Assembly (NCBI GenBank): GCA_017442765.1
Contig: JAFRZC010000075.1
Span: 1-23,265, forward strand
Reading direction: 5' to 3'
From: Prevotella sp.
GTDB lineage: Bacteria > Bacteroidota > Bacteroidia > Bacteroidales > Bacteroidaceae
DNA length: 23,265 nt
The notes beneath the pieces were generated by a model. That model was not told the DNA's origin. It ran no database searches and was given only the letters and a program-made list of their open reading frames with translations. This document shows positions 6,895 to 14,581 of the stretch, in pieces; the stretch's first letter is position 1; every line of letters starts with the position of its first letter. A program made the position numbers and the translations under genes.

Positions 6895-7898
6895 TGAAAG
6901 ACATTCGAAACCATAGCCTCCTCCGTCACAACACCTTTGGCATCGATGCACGGTGCGACCGCTTCATCGAGTTTGAGCGTGTAGAGGAACTGAAAACCCT
7001 CATTCCCCAGTTGAAGGGAAAACAGTTTCTCATTCTCGGTGGAGGAAGCAATCTACTTCTCACCGGCGACTACCACGGCATCGTGCTCCACTCCGCCATC
7101 ATCGGGTTCAGCGTCAGACAGATGGGCAACGACATATTCATCCGTTGCGGCTCGGGTGAGATTTGGGACGACATCGTGGCCTTGTGTGTGGAAAACGGAT
7201 GGTACGGAGCCGAAAACCTTTCGTTCATACCCGGTGAGATAGGAGCCACAGCCGTACAGAACATCGGGGCATACGGCACCGAGATTAAGGACATCATCCA
7301 CGAGATAGCCGCCGTCGATGTGCAGACGGGCGAGGAGGTTTGCTTCTCAAACACCGACTGCGACTACCGCTATCGAAGCAGCCGTTTCAAGCACGAATGG
7401 AAAAACCGCTACGTCATCACCCATGTCACCTACCGGCTGTCAAGAATATTCACCCCGCGTCTCGAATATGGAAATCTGAAGGCCGTTGTCACTGCGGCAG
7501 GCGACGGGCTAACCCCGCAAAGCCTGCGCCAGAGCGTTATCGGCATACGCAAGGAGAAACTGCCCGACCCCGCCATCGAAGGCAATGCCGGCAGCTTCTT
7601 CATGAACCCTGTGATACCCGAGAGCCAGTTCATAGCGTTGCAGAGCGCCTATCCGCAGATACCATCCTGGCCAGCCGCCGACGGCACAGTGAAAGTCCCC
7701 GCCGCCTGGCTCATAGAGCAGTGTGGATGGAAGGGTCGCACACTTGGCCGCGCAGCCGTGCATGGCCGGCAGCCCCTTGTGCTCGTGAACCGTGGAGGTG
7801 CAACAGGCGACGAAATCGTCCGCCTCGCCCAAGCCATCACCACCGACGTCGAACAGCACTTCCACATCCGTCTGACCCCAGAGGTCAACATCGTCTGA
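6894..7898 (+). CDS. murB: UDP-N-acetylenolpyruvoylglucosamine reductase
   Basis: 334 residues from ATG at 6894, which overlaps the stop of the preceding gene. The FAD domain shows HNTFGIDARC, LILGGGSNLLLT and GAENLSFIPGEIGATAVQN. The substrate domain has the type I MurB signature YRSSRFK (160-166), GNAGSFFMNP with the proton-donating Ser234, and the C-terminal PEVNIV with the conserved Glu330. It reduces UDP-GlcNAc-enolpyruvate to UDP-MurNAc with NADPH and FAD, the second committed step of peptidoglycan precursor synthesis, in the cytoplasm. All key residues are present and the length is normal for type I enzymes. Confidence 0.97.
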   Translation: MKDIRNHSLLRHNTFGIDARCDRFIEFERVEELKTLIPQLKGKQFLILGGGSNLLLTGDYHGIVLHSAIIGFSVRQMGNDIFIRCGSGEIWDDIVALCVENGWYGAENLSFIPGEIGATAVQNIGAYGTEIKDIIHEIAAVDVQTGEEVCFSNTDCDYRYRSSRFKHEWKNRYVITHVTYRLSRIFTPRLEYGNLKAVVTAAGDGLTPQSLRQSVIGIRKEKLPDPAIEGNAGSFFMNPVIPESQFIALQSAYPQIPSWPAADGTVKVPAAWLIEQCGWKGRTLGRAAVHGRQPLVLVNRGGATGDEIVRLAQAITTDVEQHFHIRLTPEVNIV

Positions 7899-7901
7899 AG
7901 C

Positions 7902-7936
7902 GTTTAGTGTTTATGTATTATGAATTATGAACTAAA
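7902..7936 (+). repeat. 7-nt tandem tract between murB and the next gene
   Basis: GTTTAGT, GTTTATG, TATTATG, AATTATG, AACTAAA and then the ATG of the next gene, all in one 7-nt register. Near-identical to the tract at 6016-6050 on the same strand. ATGs at 7913, 7920 and 7927 give only very short reading frames. Confidence 0.75.
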
Positions 7937-8500
7937 ATGCAGCCAAGATACAAGAAGAATACTAAGATTTTTGACATTGTAATTACCGCCGTCGGCGGTA
8001 CACTGTCAGTGGGCGTTATGCTTTACGCCGTTTTTCATTTCGGATTGACCGACGTCTGGCCAGAACTGGTGCTCAATATATTCTACATCGCCTGTCTGGC
8101 GATGATTTGGATGTACTTCTTCAACTACCGCATCACCACTCACCAGTTCAACTACCGGTGCTCCGTCTTAGTGGGCATGACGGTGCTGCTGCGCGACATC
8201 CTCTTCGCACCGCCTTTGGCCAACTACGCTTTGCATCTGGTCTGTCTCACGCTCTCAGTCCTGCTACTCTGCATGCTCACTTTCTTCTATGCCCGTAAGA
8301 ACTGGCAGAGTTACGCCAAACGCCACTTGTGGACCATCTGCATCATCGACATGCTCATAGCGGCACTCTACAATTTCGACATCTATCTGGAACCCATCAA
8401 CGAATACACAAATTATCTGCTCACTGAAATCTGGATTCGCCCCACCATTACCTACGGGCTTGTGGCTTGTTTCGTAACGGAAACAGAAGTTCACCAGTGA
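7937..8500 (+). CDS. Small multi-pass membrane protein of unknown function
   Basis: 187 residues beginning MQPRYKKNTKIFDIVITAVG. A short basic N-terminus is followed by five or six hydrophobic segments, roughly 13-32, 43-63, 77-92, 97-116, 127-147 and 165-182. Charged residues fall in the short loops (RKNWQSYAKRH between segments 4 and 5). I do not recognise a family. It is 38 bp after murB on the same strand, separated only by a 7-nt tandem tract, so it probably belongs to the same transcript. It could be a conserved Bacteroidales inner-membrane protein; no catalytic motif is visible. Confidence 0.7.
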   Translation: MQPRYKKNTKIFDIVITAVGGTLSVGVMLYAVFHFGLTDVWPELVLNIFYIACLAMIWMYFFNYRITTHQFNYRCSVLVGMTVLLRDILFAPPLANYALHLVCLTLSVLLLCMLTFFYARKNWQSYAKRHLWTICIIDMLIAALYNFDIYLEPINEYTNYLLTEIWIRPTITYGLVACFVTETEVHQ

Positions 8501-8670
8501 ACAGCGAAGACTCGGTTTTATCTCCTGCCGTTCTGTGTTAGTTCGCCCTTCCATCCCGAGCATAGCTCGCCCCCGTAGCCTTCCCGTGTCTATCCGTGGT
8601 TATTAACTCCCTTTAACTCCTTAACTCCAAAGAAATTGAGCACAAATGAAACTTAAAAGCATTATTTTTT

Positions 8671-9693
8671 ATGAAACAAACATTTAACATTCTGCAAGGG
8701 CGACTATGGCCGGTGTGCAGGGGACGTTTTGCAATGATGTTGCTTGCATTGGCATGGGGTATGATACTTCCCCTACCAGCGCAGAAACTCTTTCAGCGTT
8801 TTGACAGTTTGCTGACTAATAATTACCATAAAGTCAACTTCGACACAGTATACATCACGCGGCCACAAACCAAGTGGACTGTCATGGCGCGGGTGAATGT
8901 GTCGGGGGCTACGATCGAGACTGAGGGCATCGACAATGGGCAACACTTCAAGTCGCAGATGGATGCCAACAGTAAGGCTACGCTCAGCCTGGGGCTTGGT
9001 TATCAGGGTTTCTCGCTCAGTTTGGCACTTAATCCGGCTAAGTTGATGGGTAAGTACAACGACTACGAGTTGAATTTCAATTGTTACCGCCGGAACTTCG
9101 GTTTCGACGTCATCTATCAGGACGCCAAGAATTTCACGGGCTGGTATGACCAAGGAGGCATGCCGCGTGCTGAATTGCCCGATGGTAAACTGCAAGTACA
9201 GACACTGAACCTGAATGCCTACTACGCATTCAACAATAGCAAATTCTCCTATCCCGCTGCTTTCTCGCAGAACTATATACAGCGTCGCTCTGCCGGCAGT
9301 TTCCTTTTAGCCGCTTCAGGTATGGGGCAGCGTGCTACCCTCGACATGGAGCAGGAGCAGAAACTGCAACTGAAGATGACGAATATCGGTATAGGAGCGG
9401 GTTACGGCTATAACTACGTGCCCCACAAGGGCTGGCTGATGCATCTCTCTCTCCTGCCCACATTTATTGTTTACAGCAATTCTTCAATGACATATGAAGA
9501 CATCTGTACGGCCCAGCACTATCATTTCCCCGAGTTCATCGTTACCGGTCGAGGAGCAGTGGTGCGTCATTGGAGAAATAAGTTCCTTGGCCTGTCGATG
9601 GTTTACAACTACACGAATATCGGCGACAAAGGCGACCTCGCTGTCTATAACACCAAATGGCGCATCCGTGCCTTCTTCGGCCTGCGGATATAG
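8671..9693 (+). CDS. DUF4421-family outer-membrane beta-barrel protein
   Basis: 340 residues. The N-terminus has a long n-region then a hydrophobic stretch (MMLLALAWGMILPLPAQ, 22-38) that should be cleaved after PAQ or thereabouts; a start at Met22 is also possible. The rest alternates hydrophobic and polar residues and ends in an aromatic-rich strand (KWRIRAFFGLRI), as outer-membrane barrels do. Phrases such as NFGFDVIYQD, FSQNYIQRRSAGSFLL and GIGAGYGYNYVPHKGW fit DUF4421 as I remember it; the function of that family is unknown. The 170 bp upstream hold TTAACTCC-type repeats and a 5-bp hairpin (8557-8569) but no recognisable promoter. Confidence 0.75.
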   Translation: MKQTFNILQGRLWPVCRGRFAMMLLALAWGMILPLPAQKLFQRFDSLLTNNYHKVNFDTVYITRPQTKWTVMARVNVSGATIETEGIDNGQHFKSQMDANSKATLSLGLGYQGFSLSLALNPAKLMGKYNDYELNFNCYRRNFGFDVIYQDAKNFTGWYDQGGMPRAELPDGKLQVQTLNLNAYYAFNNSKFSYPAAFSQNYIQRRSAGSFLLAASGMGQRATLDMEQEQKLQLKMTNIGIGAGYGYNYVPHKGWLMHLSLLPTFIVYSNSSMTYEDICTAQHYHFPEFIVTGRGAVVRHWRNKFLGLSMVYNYTNIGDKGDLAVYNTKWRIRAFFGLRI

Positions 9694-9784
9694 AAAGAGA
9701 AGGATATTGATTTAAGTTTTACAACACAAAGGTGCAGCATTTTGACTTCTCACTATGGTTGGTGGTGAAGAACATGCTTTCCTG

Positions 9785-10450
9785 TCACTTCTTCATGTCG
9801 AATCCGATGCGCACACCGTCGTAATTCTTGCTGATTTCGCCGATGGTCTCAAGCGAGGAGTTGCCGCTCATCGCGGCTATGGTCTGCAGTACGGGGAGAA
9901 TCTTTTTCGACTCGAAGAGTAGGCTCATGCCACTCAGTCGGTTGCGCTTCACATAGCCGTTGAGTGACAGTAGCAAGCCCGATAGTTTCACTGCGCTGCT
10001 TTTCTCGTCGTAGGTGTATTTGCCGCTCATTTGGCGACCGCCTATTTTTGCCGCGTAGGTGCCGTCTTGGTTGAATGTCACGAAGGTGTTTGTGGCGTTG
10101 ATTCCGAGTTTGGCATATTGCTCAGCCAGTTTCTCCTCTACCTGTGTGGCTGCCACCTCACCGCCTGCACGTGCCAGTGCACTTTCCGAAGTGAAGGCAC
10201 AGCCGGGTCCCTCGTACACCCATGTGCCAATAAGTTGGCGTTGTGTCATCTTGTCGAGACCGATGACGCTGCTCAGCACGCCCGAGATGGCCTCGCCGTT
10301 GGTGATGGCTCCGAGCACGCTCGAGAGCACATCGGTCTGACTACTCGTACCGACACCCGTTCCAAAAGGAGTTCCCATGGTGGCGCATCCCACCATCAGC
10401 GCACTCATGGTTGCAACAATCAGTGTGCGCAAAGTTTTTAGTTTTTTCAT
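9785..10450 (-). CDS. DUF4923-family lipoprotein
   Basis: 221 residues. Lipoprotein signal peptide MKKLKTLRTLIVATMSALMVGC with Cys22 (MVGC, Met at -3 is tolerated). A Gly/Ser-rich linker with VLSSVLGAITNGEAISGVLSSVIG is followed by a lipocalin-like beta domain: LIGTWVYEGPGCAFTSE, TNTFVTFNQDGTYAAKIGG, MSGKYTYDEKSSAVKLS, ending YDGVRIGFDMKK. The G-T-W opening and beta pattern suit DUF4923. Function unknown. The start codon overlaps the stop of the M23 peptidase gene by four bases (ATGA), so it is the last gene of the ileS operon. Its maturation depends on LspA, encoded in the same operon. Confidence 0.8.
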   Translation of the reverse strand: MKKLKTLRTLIVATMSALMVGCATMGTPFGTGVGTSSQTDVLSSVLGAITNGEAISGVLSSVIGLDKMTQRQLIGTWVYEGPGCAFTSESALARAGGEVAATQVEEKLAEQYAKLGINATNTFVTFNQDGTYAAKIGGRQMSGKYTYDEKSSAVKLSGLLLSLNGYVKRNRLSGMSLLFESKKILPVLQTIAAMSGNSSLETIGEISKNYDGVRIGFDMKK

Positions 10451-11652
10451 GCCTTACCGTTTTTTCGTTTATGATGATGTTTGCGTTTATAGGTTTTGCG
10501 ATTGTAGGTTTTCTTCTTCGGCTCATGCCGTTGTTTCTCCGCCTTTTCCCTGTTTTCCTTCTCCTCGGCTTCTTTATATTCTTTCTGTCCCTTTATGGTG
10601 AGGGTGTATCGGCTCTCGTTGCCCTGTTGGTCAGTGAGCACATAGAGCAGGTGGTAGTCTTTCTCATGGTCTATATTAATAATTTCTTTTTTGGTATGAG
10701 GTTGCGGAGATGTGGGGTGAGTGGGGGGAAACCATGTATAGATGAATATGGCGTTGCTTGAGCGTCGTTCCTCCTGGTCGCATGTGAGGTCGGCAAGGAC
10801 GTGGTCGGCAGTTGAGAACCGTACTATGTTGTGCTCGAAGAAGAGCTGGTCGTCTATGTAGCATTTGATGTCGCGCACGCCGAGCTTGTTATAAGAGCCT
10901 TCCATGTAGTCGTGGGCATTGATAGAGAAGGCGAGTTTTCCCCATGCCGCAAAGTTTCCCCAGTCCTCTTTCGGGGGTGAGGGGGTATGGGGGTGCGGAG
11001 GTACGCGGGGAGTGAAAATGTGGGGTGAGGTATGACCGTTGAAATGTGAGAGGGTGTCTTGTGGATATACTTTTATGGCATGAAGCACAGGCGGCTGCTT
11101 GTCGGTGTAGTCGAGCTCAACGTAGTCGAGGGGGTCAAGACAGTCATTAGTGCGTGCGTCGCGCAGTTCGAGGTGCAGATGGGGTCCCTCGGATACTCCC
11201 GTGTTCCCGCTGACAGCGATGAGCTGCCCTTTGGCTACGGGAATTTTCTCTCCTCTCCATCCTGAGCTGACCTGCCCCCCCCCTTGTTTTTCCTCTCTCC
11301 CTTTAGCGATTCCGATGAAGCGTTGCAGGTGGCAATAGATGCTGGTGTGGCCTTCGGGATGGTGGACGAAAAGGGCGTTGCCGATAAGCGGGTCGTCTTC
11401 CACGACCTTTGAGATATAGCCGTCGCCAATGGCGAAGACGGCCTTCCCCTCTTTTCCATTTGTCTTAATGTCGATGCCTGAATGGAGATGTCCGGGGCGT
11501 GTCTCACCGAAGTTGCCTGCTAACAATGTGCGAAGGTGAAGGGGCGAGGAAAAGAGCATTTCCGACGGTTCGGAAGTCTCACCGACAGATAAAGCCCTGA
11601 CGGAGATGATCATCAGGGCAAAAATTGCAAGATATTTCAGACGTTTCAGCAT
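10447..11652 (-). CDS. M23 (LytM-type) zinc peptidase with proline-rich inserts
   Basis: 401 residues. Signal sequence at 1-20, then the LytM domain (about 45-180). All zinc and catalytic residues are present: His57 and Asp61 (HSGIDI), His108 (YCHL), and His158/His160 (GPHLHLELRDA). It should cut peptide cross-links in peptidoglycan in the periplasm. Unusual features are three low-complexity insertions: GREEKQGGGQVSSGWRGE (118-135) within the peptidase domain, PRVPPHPHTPSPPKEDWG and FPPTHPTSPQPHTKK in the C-terminal beta region; the last two derive from C-rich DNA that resembles the intergenic element. The tail is strongly basic (Lys/Arg/His, last ~40 residues). Overlaps nadC by 7 bp and the DUF4923 gene by 4 bp. 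Confidence 0.9.
   Translation of the reverse strand: MLKRLKYLAIFALMIISVRALSVGETSEPSEMLFSSPLHLRTLLAGNFGETRPGHLHSGIDIKTNGKEGKAVFAIGDGYISKVVEDDPLIGNALFVHHPEGHTSIYCHLQRFIGIAKGREEKQGGGQVSSGWRGEKIPVAKGQLIAVSGNTGVSEGPHLHLELRDARTNDCLDPLDYVELDYTDKQPPVLHAIKVYPQDTLSHFNGHTSPHIFTPRVPPHPHTPSPPKEDWGNFAAWGKLAFSINAHDYMEGSYNKLGVRDIKCYIDDQLFFEHNIVRFSTADHVLADLTCDQEERRSSNAIFIYTWFPPTHPTSPQPHTKKEIINIDHEKDYHLLYVLTDQQGNESRYTLTIKGQKEYKEAEEKENREKAEKQRHEPKKKTYNRKTYKRKHHHKRKNGKA
10973..11010 (+). other. Potential G-quadruplex inside the M23 gene
   Basis: On the plus (template) strand there are runs of G5 (10973-10977), G5 (10981-10985), G5 (10989-10993) and G4 (11007-11010), with loops of 3, 3 and 13 nt. It coincides with the proline-rich insert of the peptidase. 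Confidence 0.5.
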
Positions 11653-12494
11653 GCTTTAAAACTCATGTCGAGTCCTTTCACGCTATGGGTGAGTGCACCG
11701 ACTGACACGTAGTCGACGCCTTGTAGGGCATAGTCGCGGATGGTGTCGATGGTGATGCCGCCGGAGGACTCTGTCTCGTAGCGGTGGGCAATCAGGTCGA
11801 CGGCTTTTTTCGTGTCGGCGACGCTGAAGTTGTCGAGCATGATTCGGTTGACTCCTCCATGGCGGAGCACGCGGTTGAGCTCGTCGAAGTTGCGTACTTC
11901 GATTTCAATCTTCAGGTCGAGTCCTTTCTCGCCCAGGTAAGCGTGACAGCGGTCGATGGCATTCTCTATGCCGCCGGCGAAATCGACGTGGTTGTCTTTG
12001 AGCAGTATCATGTCGAAGAGGCCGATGCGATGGTTGCATCCTCCGCCGATTTTCACGGCCTGTTTCTCGAGCATCCGCAAGCCGGGGGTTGTCTTGCGGG
12101 TGTCGAGCACGCGGGTGCCAGTGCCCTCAAGCCGCTGCACATACTTATGGGTAGTGGTGGCGATGCCGCTCATGCGCTGCATGATGTTGAGCATGAGCCG
12201 CTCTGTCTGTAGCAGCGAGCGGATGCGGCCACTTACAATCATGGCGATGTCGCCTACCTTTACGGGTGTGCCGTCGGTGATGAGTACCTGGACCTGCATA
12301 TCGGGGTCGAAGCGTCGGAACACTTCTTTGGCCACTTCTATGCCTGCGAGGATACCGTCTTCCTTGATGAGCAGGTGCGAGCGTCCCATAGCATCCTTGG
12401 GGATGCAGCAGAGGGTGGTGTGGTCGCCGTCGCCGATATCCTCGGCAAAGGCCAAGTCGATAAGTCTGTCAACTAATTCTTCTACGCTGAGCAT
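11646..12494 (-). CDS. nadC: Nicotinate-nucleotide pyrophosphorylase (quinolinate phosphoribosyltransferase)
   Basis: 282 residues, normal length. Family motifs run in order: AEDIGDGDHTT (17-27), ERLMLNIMQRMSGIATTT (98-115), DTRKTTPGLR (131-140), KQAVKIGGGCNHRIGLFDMI, LLKDNH (164-169), EIEVRN, IMLDNF, and GVDYVSVGALTHSVKGLDMS near the end. It converts quinolinate and PRPP to nicotinate mononucleotide in de novo NAD synthesis. nadA and nadB are not in this window. The start is 6 bp after the DUF4296 stop and its end overlaps the M23 gene by 7 bp, so it is an internal gene of the ileS operon. Confidence 0.97.
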   Translation of the reverse strand: MLSVEELVDRLIDLAFAEDIGDGDHTTLCCIPKDAMGRSHLLIKEDGILAGIEVAKEVFRRFDPDMQVQVLITDGTPVKVGDIAMIVSGRIRSLLQTERLMLNIMQRMSGIATTTHKYVQRLEGTGTRVLDTRKTTPGLRMLEKQAVKIGGGCNHRIGLFDMILLKDNHVDFAGGIENAIDRCHAYLGEKGLDLKIEIEVRNFDELNRVLRHGGVNRIMLDNFSVADTKKAVDLIAHRYETESSGGITIDTIRDYALQGVDYVSVGALTHSVKGLDMSFKAC

Positions 12495-12530
12495 AATGGT
12501 TTATGGTTTATGATAGATGGTTGATGGTTT
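12495..12530 (-). repeat. 7-nt tandem tract (ACCATAA family) at the DUF4296-nadC junction
   Basis: Minus-strand units ACCATCA, ACCATCT, ATCATAA, ACCATAA, ACCATT in 7-nt register. It encodes the last residues of the DUF4296 protein (TIYHKP-stop) and ends directly against the nadC start codon. Confidence 0.65.
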
Positions 12531-13538
12531 CTCAGGACTGACGATTCTTCTGTCGGGAGCAAGTCGCTTAGGGCCTTGCTTGAGTGGTGATAATTCTTTC
12601 CTCTGGATGGGAAGCCTCTTAGGTTCGCCCTGAGTGGGGGGAAGTGATGAGGAATGCTCCCCTCCTTTGGTGAGGGATTGAGGTTGAGGGGCGGTCTCAG
12701 GAATACTTCTCTCCGTGGCCGAGTCTTTTCTTTCAGGTGTGATAGTCTTGGGCTCAGTGATGTGCATTCTCACTAAACGAATGTCGGTGATGAGTGCCAT
12801 GCGGAGGGTTGTCTTCGTGTCCGACATGTTGTTGTTAGACGGCAAAAGGAAAAAGCCCCTTACCGTCTTTATGCCGATTCGCTCGCTGTCGGTAAGACCA
12901 AGCGAATAGTGCGAGGTGTTGCTGGCATGGATGATTTGCGTTGCCGTACTGTCGTTGTTGAACGTTACGGCCAGCATAACGATGGCATCGCGAATGCCGT
13001 CTTGATAGATGAACTGGGCATTGAAATCGAGAGTCACGCGGTCGCCCGCATGGAAAGTCGTATCACTTTTAATGTTGAAGTCCATGCGGTTGAAGGGAGG
13101 ATAGGGGTTGAGTACGACGGCTGCCTGCCCCTTCCAGACGTTTGCCGTGTCGCCATTGGCAGCCAGTCCTCCGTTTCCTATCTCGCTCAGCGACGACCCT
13201 TGCGCCACCGCCTCGTCGCTCAGGCGGTTGGATAGCCGTTCGTAAATGTCGTGCATCTTCTCGGTGTGGCGCATGTAGTAAGCCATAGAGGCATCGAAGT
13301 CTTCTTGCGACACCCCGTGTTTGTCGAGGATGGCCGTTTGGAATTTCAGCATGATGAGCGCATCGCCAGAGCGCGTCTGAGCCAAACCCTGTGCAAGATG
13401 GTAGTCGTAGAGGATGGCCTCCAGCTTATGGGTGGAGATGACATGCTCTTTCTCTTTCGAACGGCATGCAACCATGCATAGAAGCAAGGCTGTTGCCAGC
13501 ATGGCAAGCGACAACTTATGCTTCAGATGCTTCCTCAT
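12501..13538 (-). CDS. DUF4296-family lipoprotein with extended C-terminus
   Basis: 345 residues from ATG at 13538, which leaves a good lipoprotein signal peptide (MRKHLKHKLSLAMLATALLL then CMVAC, lipidated Cys25); an 8-residue longer reading from 13562 spoils it. Residues 30-110 are the helical DUF4296 region (KLEAILYDYHLAQGLAQTR ... FDASMAYYMRHTEKMHDIYERLSNRLS). Residues ~150-265 form a beta domain. The last ~75 residues are a Pro/Ser/Lys-rich tail (APQPQSLTKGGEHSSS, LPPTQGEPKRLP) that looks like translated intergenic repeat. It overlaps the lspA 3' end by 23 bp; lspA-DUF4296 adjacency recurs in Bacteroidales. Function unknown. Confidence 0.8.
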   Translation of the reverse strand: MRKHLKHKLSLAMLATALLLCMVACRSKEKEHVISTHKLEAILYDYHLAQGLAQTRSGDALIMLKFQTAILDKHGVSQEDFDASMAYYMRHTEKMHDIYERLSNRLSDEAVAQGSSLSEIGNGGLAANGDTANVWKGQAAVVLNPYPPFNRMDFNIKSDTTFHAGDRVTLDFNAQFIYQDGIRDAIVMLAVTFNNDSTATQIIHASNTSHYSLGLTDSERIGIKTVRGFFLLPSNNNMSDTKTTLRMALITDIRLVRMHITEPKTITPERKDSATERSIPETAPQPQSLTKGGEHSSSLPPTQGEPKRLPIQRKELSPLKQGPKRLAPDRRIVSPEKPSTIYHKP

Positions 13539-14196
13539 GTTTGTCGTTCTTGTTTTTTCCAAACGAGAAAATTTCGTTGATGCTTTCCAGGTCTTTGCGG
13601 AAGAAGAGCAGCAGCACTACTACACCCACGCTGATGCAGGCATCGGCAAAGTTGAATACGGGCGAGAAGAAGATGAACTCGTCGCCGCCCACGAAAGGCA
13701 TCCACTGCGGCCATGTGGTCTCGATGATGGGAAAGTAGAACATATCGACCACTTTCCCATAGAGGAATGGCGCATAGCCTTCGCCGAATGGCACGAAGTG
13801 GGCGGGCTCAAATGGTGTGGAGGGACTGAATATCAATCCGTAGAACATGGAGTCGAAGAGGTTGCCCGCCGCACCTGCAAGGATGAACGACAGACAAAAG
13901 ACATAGCTCTTTCTGTGCTCGCGTCTCAGTAATTTGAAGACATACCACCCCATGGCGGCAATGGCCACGATGCGAAACAGACTTAATGCCAGCTTGTTGA
14001 TGAAAGTCATGCCGTAGGCCATGCCGTTGTTCTCTATGAACTCAATGTAGAACCAGTCTGTGATATGGATGTGGTTGCCCATGCCAATACACATGTTGGT
14101 CTTCACCGCAACCTTGATGGCTTGGTCAATCACCAATATTGCGATGATGAGCAGAATGGCAATGCGGCCTTCTGTGAGCAGGGGTTTCTTTGTCAT
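13516..14196 (-). CDS. lspA: Lipoprotein signal peptidase (signal peptidase II)
   Basis: 226 residues, longer than the ~165 of E. coli. Four membrane segments. Both catalytic aspartates are present: Asp115 in AGAAGNLFDSMFYG and Asp185 in FNFADACISVG. Conserved Asp24 in VIDQAIK and Asn57 in ENNGMAYG also fit. The extra length is a loop of about 45 residues between the two catalytic motifs (SPSTPFEPAHFVPFGEGYAP ... WPQWMPFVGGDEF), usual in this phylum, plus a charged C-terminal tail. It cleaves lipoprotein signal peptides at the lipidated Cys in the inner membrane; at least four predicted lipoproteins are encoded in this window. Start overlaps the dksA-like stop by 4 bp (ATGA). Confidence 0.96.
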   Translation of the reverse strand: MTKKPLLTEGRIAILLIIAILVIDQAIKVAVKTNMCIGMGNHIHITDWFYIEFIENNGMAYGMTFINKLALSLFRIVAIAAMGWYVFKLLRREHRKSYVFCLSFILAGAAGNLFDSMFYGLIFSPSTPFEPAHFVPFGEGYAPFLYGKVVDMFYFPIIETTWPQWMPFVGGDEFIFFSPVFNFADACISVGVVVLLLFFRKDLESINEIFSFGKNKNDKHEEASEA

Positions 14197-14573
14197 CGCT
14201 TGCTTTTAATCTTCGACTCTACGCTGAGGGTAGCATGGGGAACGGCGCGAAGACGTTCCTTCGGTATCAGCTCACCCGTCATGCGGTCGATGCCGTAGGT
14301 CTTGTTCTCGATGCGCACGAGTGCGGCCTCGAGTCCCTGGATGAATTTCTGCTGTCGGCCGGCCATGCGCATAAGCTCTTCTTTCGACTGCGTCAGGCTT
14401 CCCTCTTCAAGGGCCTTGTATGTCGGTGACGTGTCGTCAACATCGTTGCCGTCAACATTTCTGATCTGGCGCATCATGGTATTGTAGTCGCGACGTGCCA
14501 GCGACAGCTTCTCATTGATGATGGAGCGGAACTCCTCGAGTTCCTGATCCGAGTAACGTGTTTTTTCAGCCAT
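14193..14573 (-). CDS. DksA/TraR-family protein without zinc-binding cysteines
   Basis: 126 residues. A helical hairpin (10-90) carries an acidic tip around VDGNDVDDTSP, and is followed by the DksA/TraR C-terminal segment TYGIDRMTGELIPKERLRAVPHATLSVESK (92-121). E. coli DksA has four zinc cysteines here; this protein has no cysteine at all. Bacteroidales relatives, as I recall, keep only one, at the position that is Asp96 here. DksA-type proteins enter the RNA polymerase secondary channel and, with ppGpp, adjust transcription of ribosomal and biosynthetic genes. It sits 8 bp after ileS and overlaps lspA, an order common in Bacteroidales. Confidence 0.85.
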   Translation of the reverse strand: MAEKTRYSDQELEEFRSIINEKLSLARRDYNTMMRQIRNVDGNDVDDTSPTYKALEEGSLTQSKEELMRMAGRQQKFIQGLEAALVRIENKTYGIDRMTGELIPKERLRAVPHATLSVESKIKSKR

Positions 14574-14581
14574 AATCGGTC

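Noticed and set aside
6046..6951. 301-codon minus-strand open frame opposite the DUF4348 gene
   Set aside because: Antisense to a lipoprotein gene with a proper signal peptide and coupled downstream murB; runs into murB with no start context.
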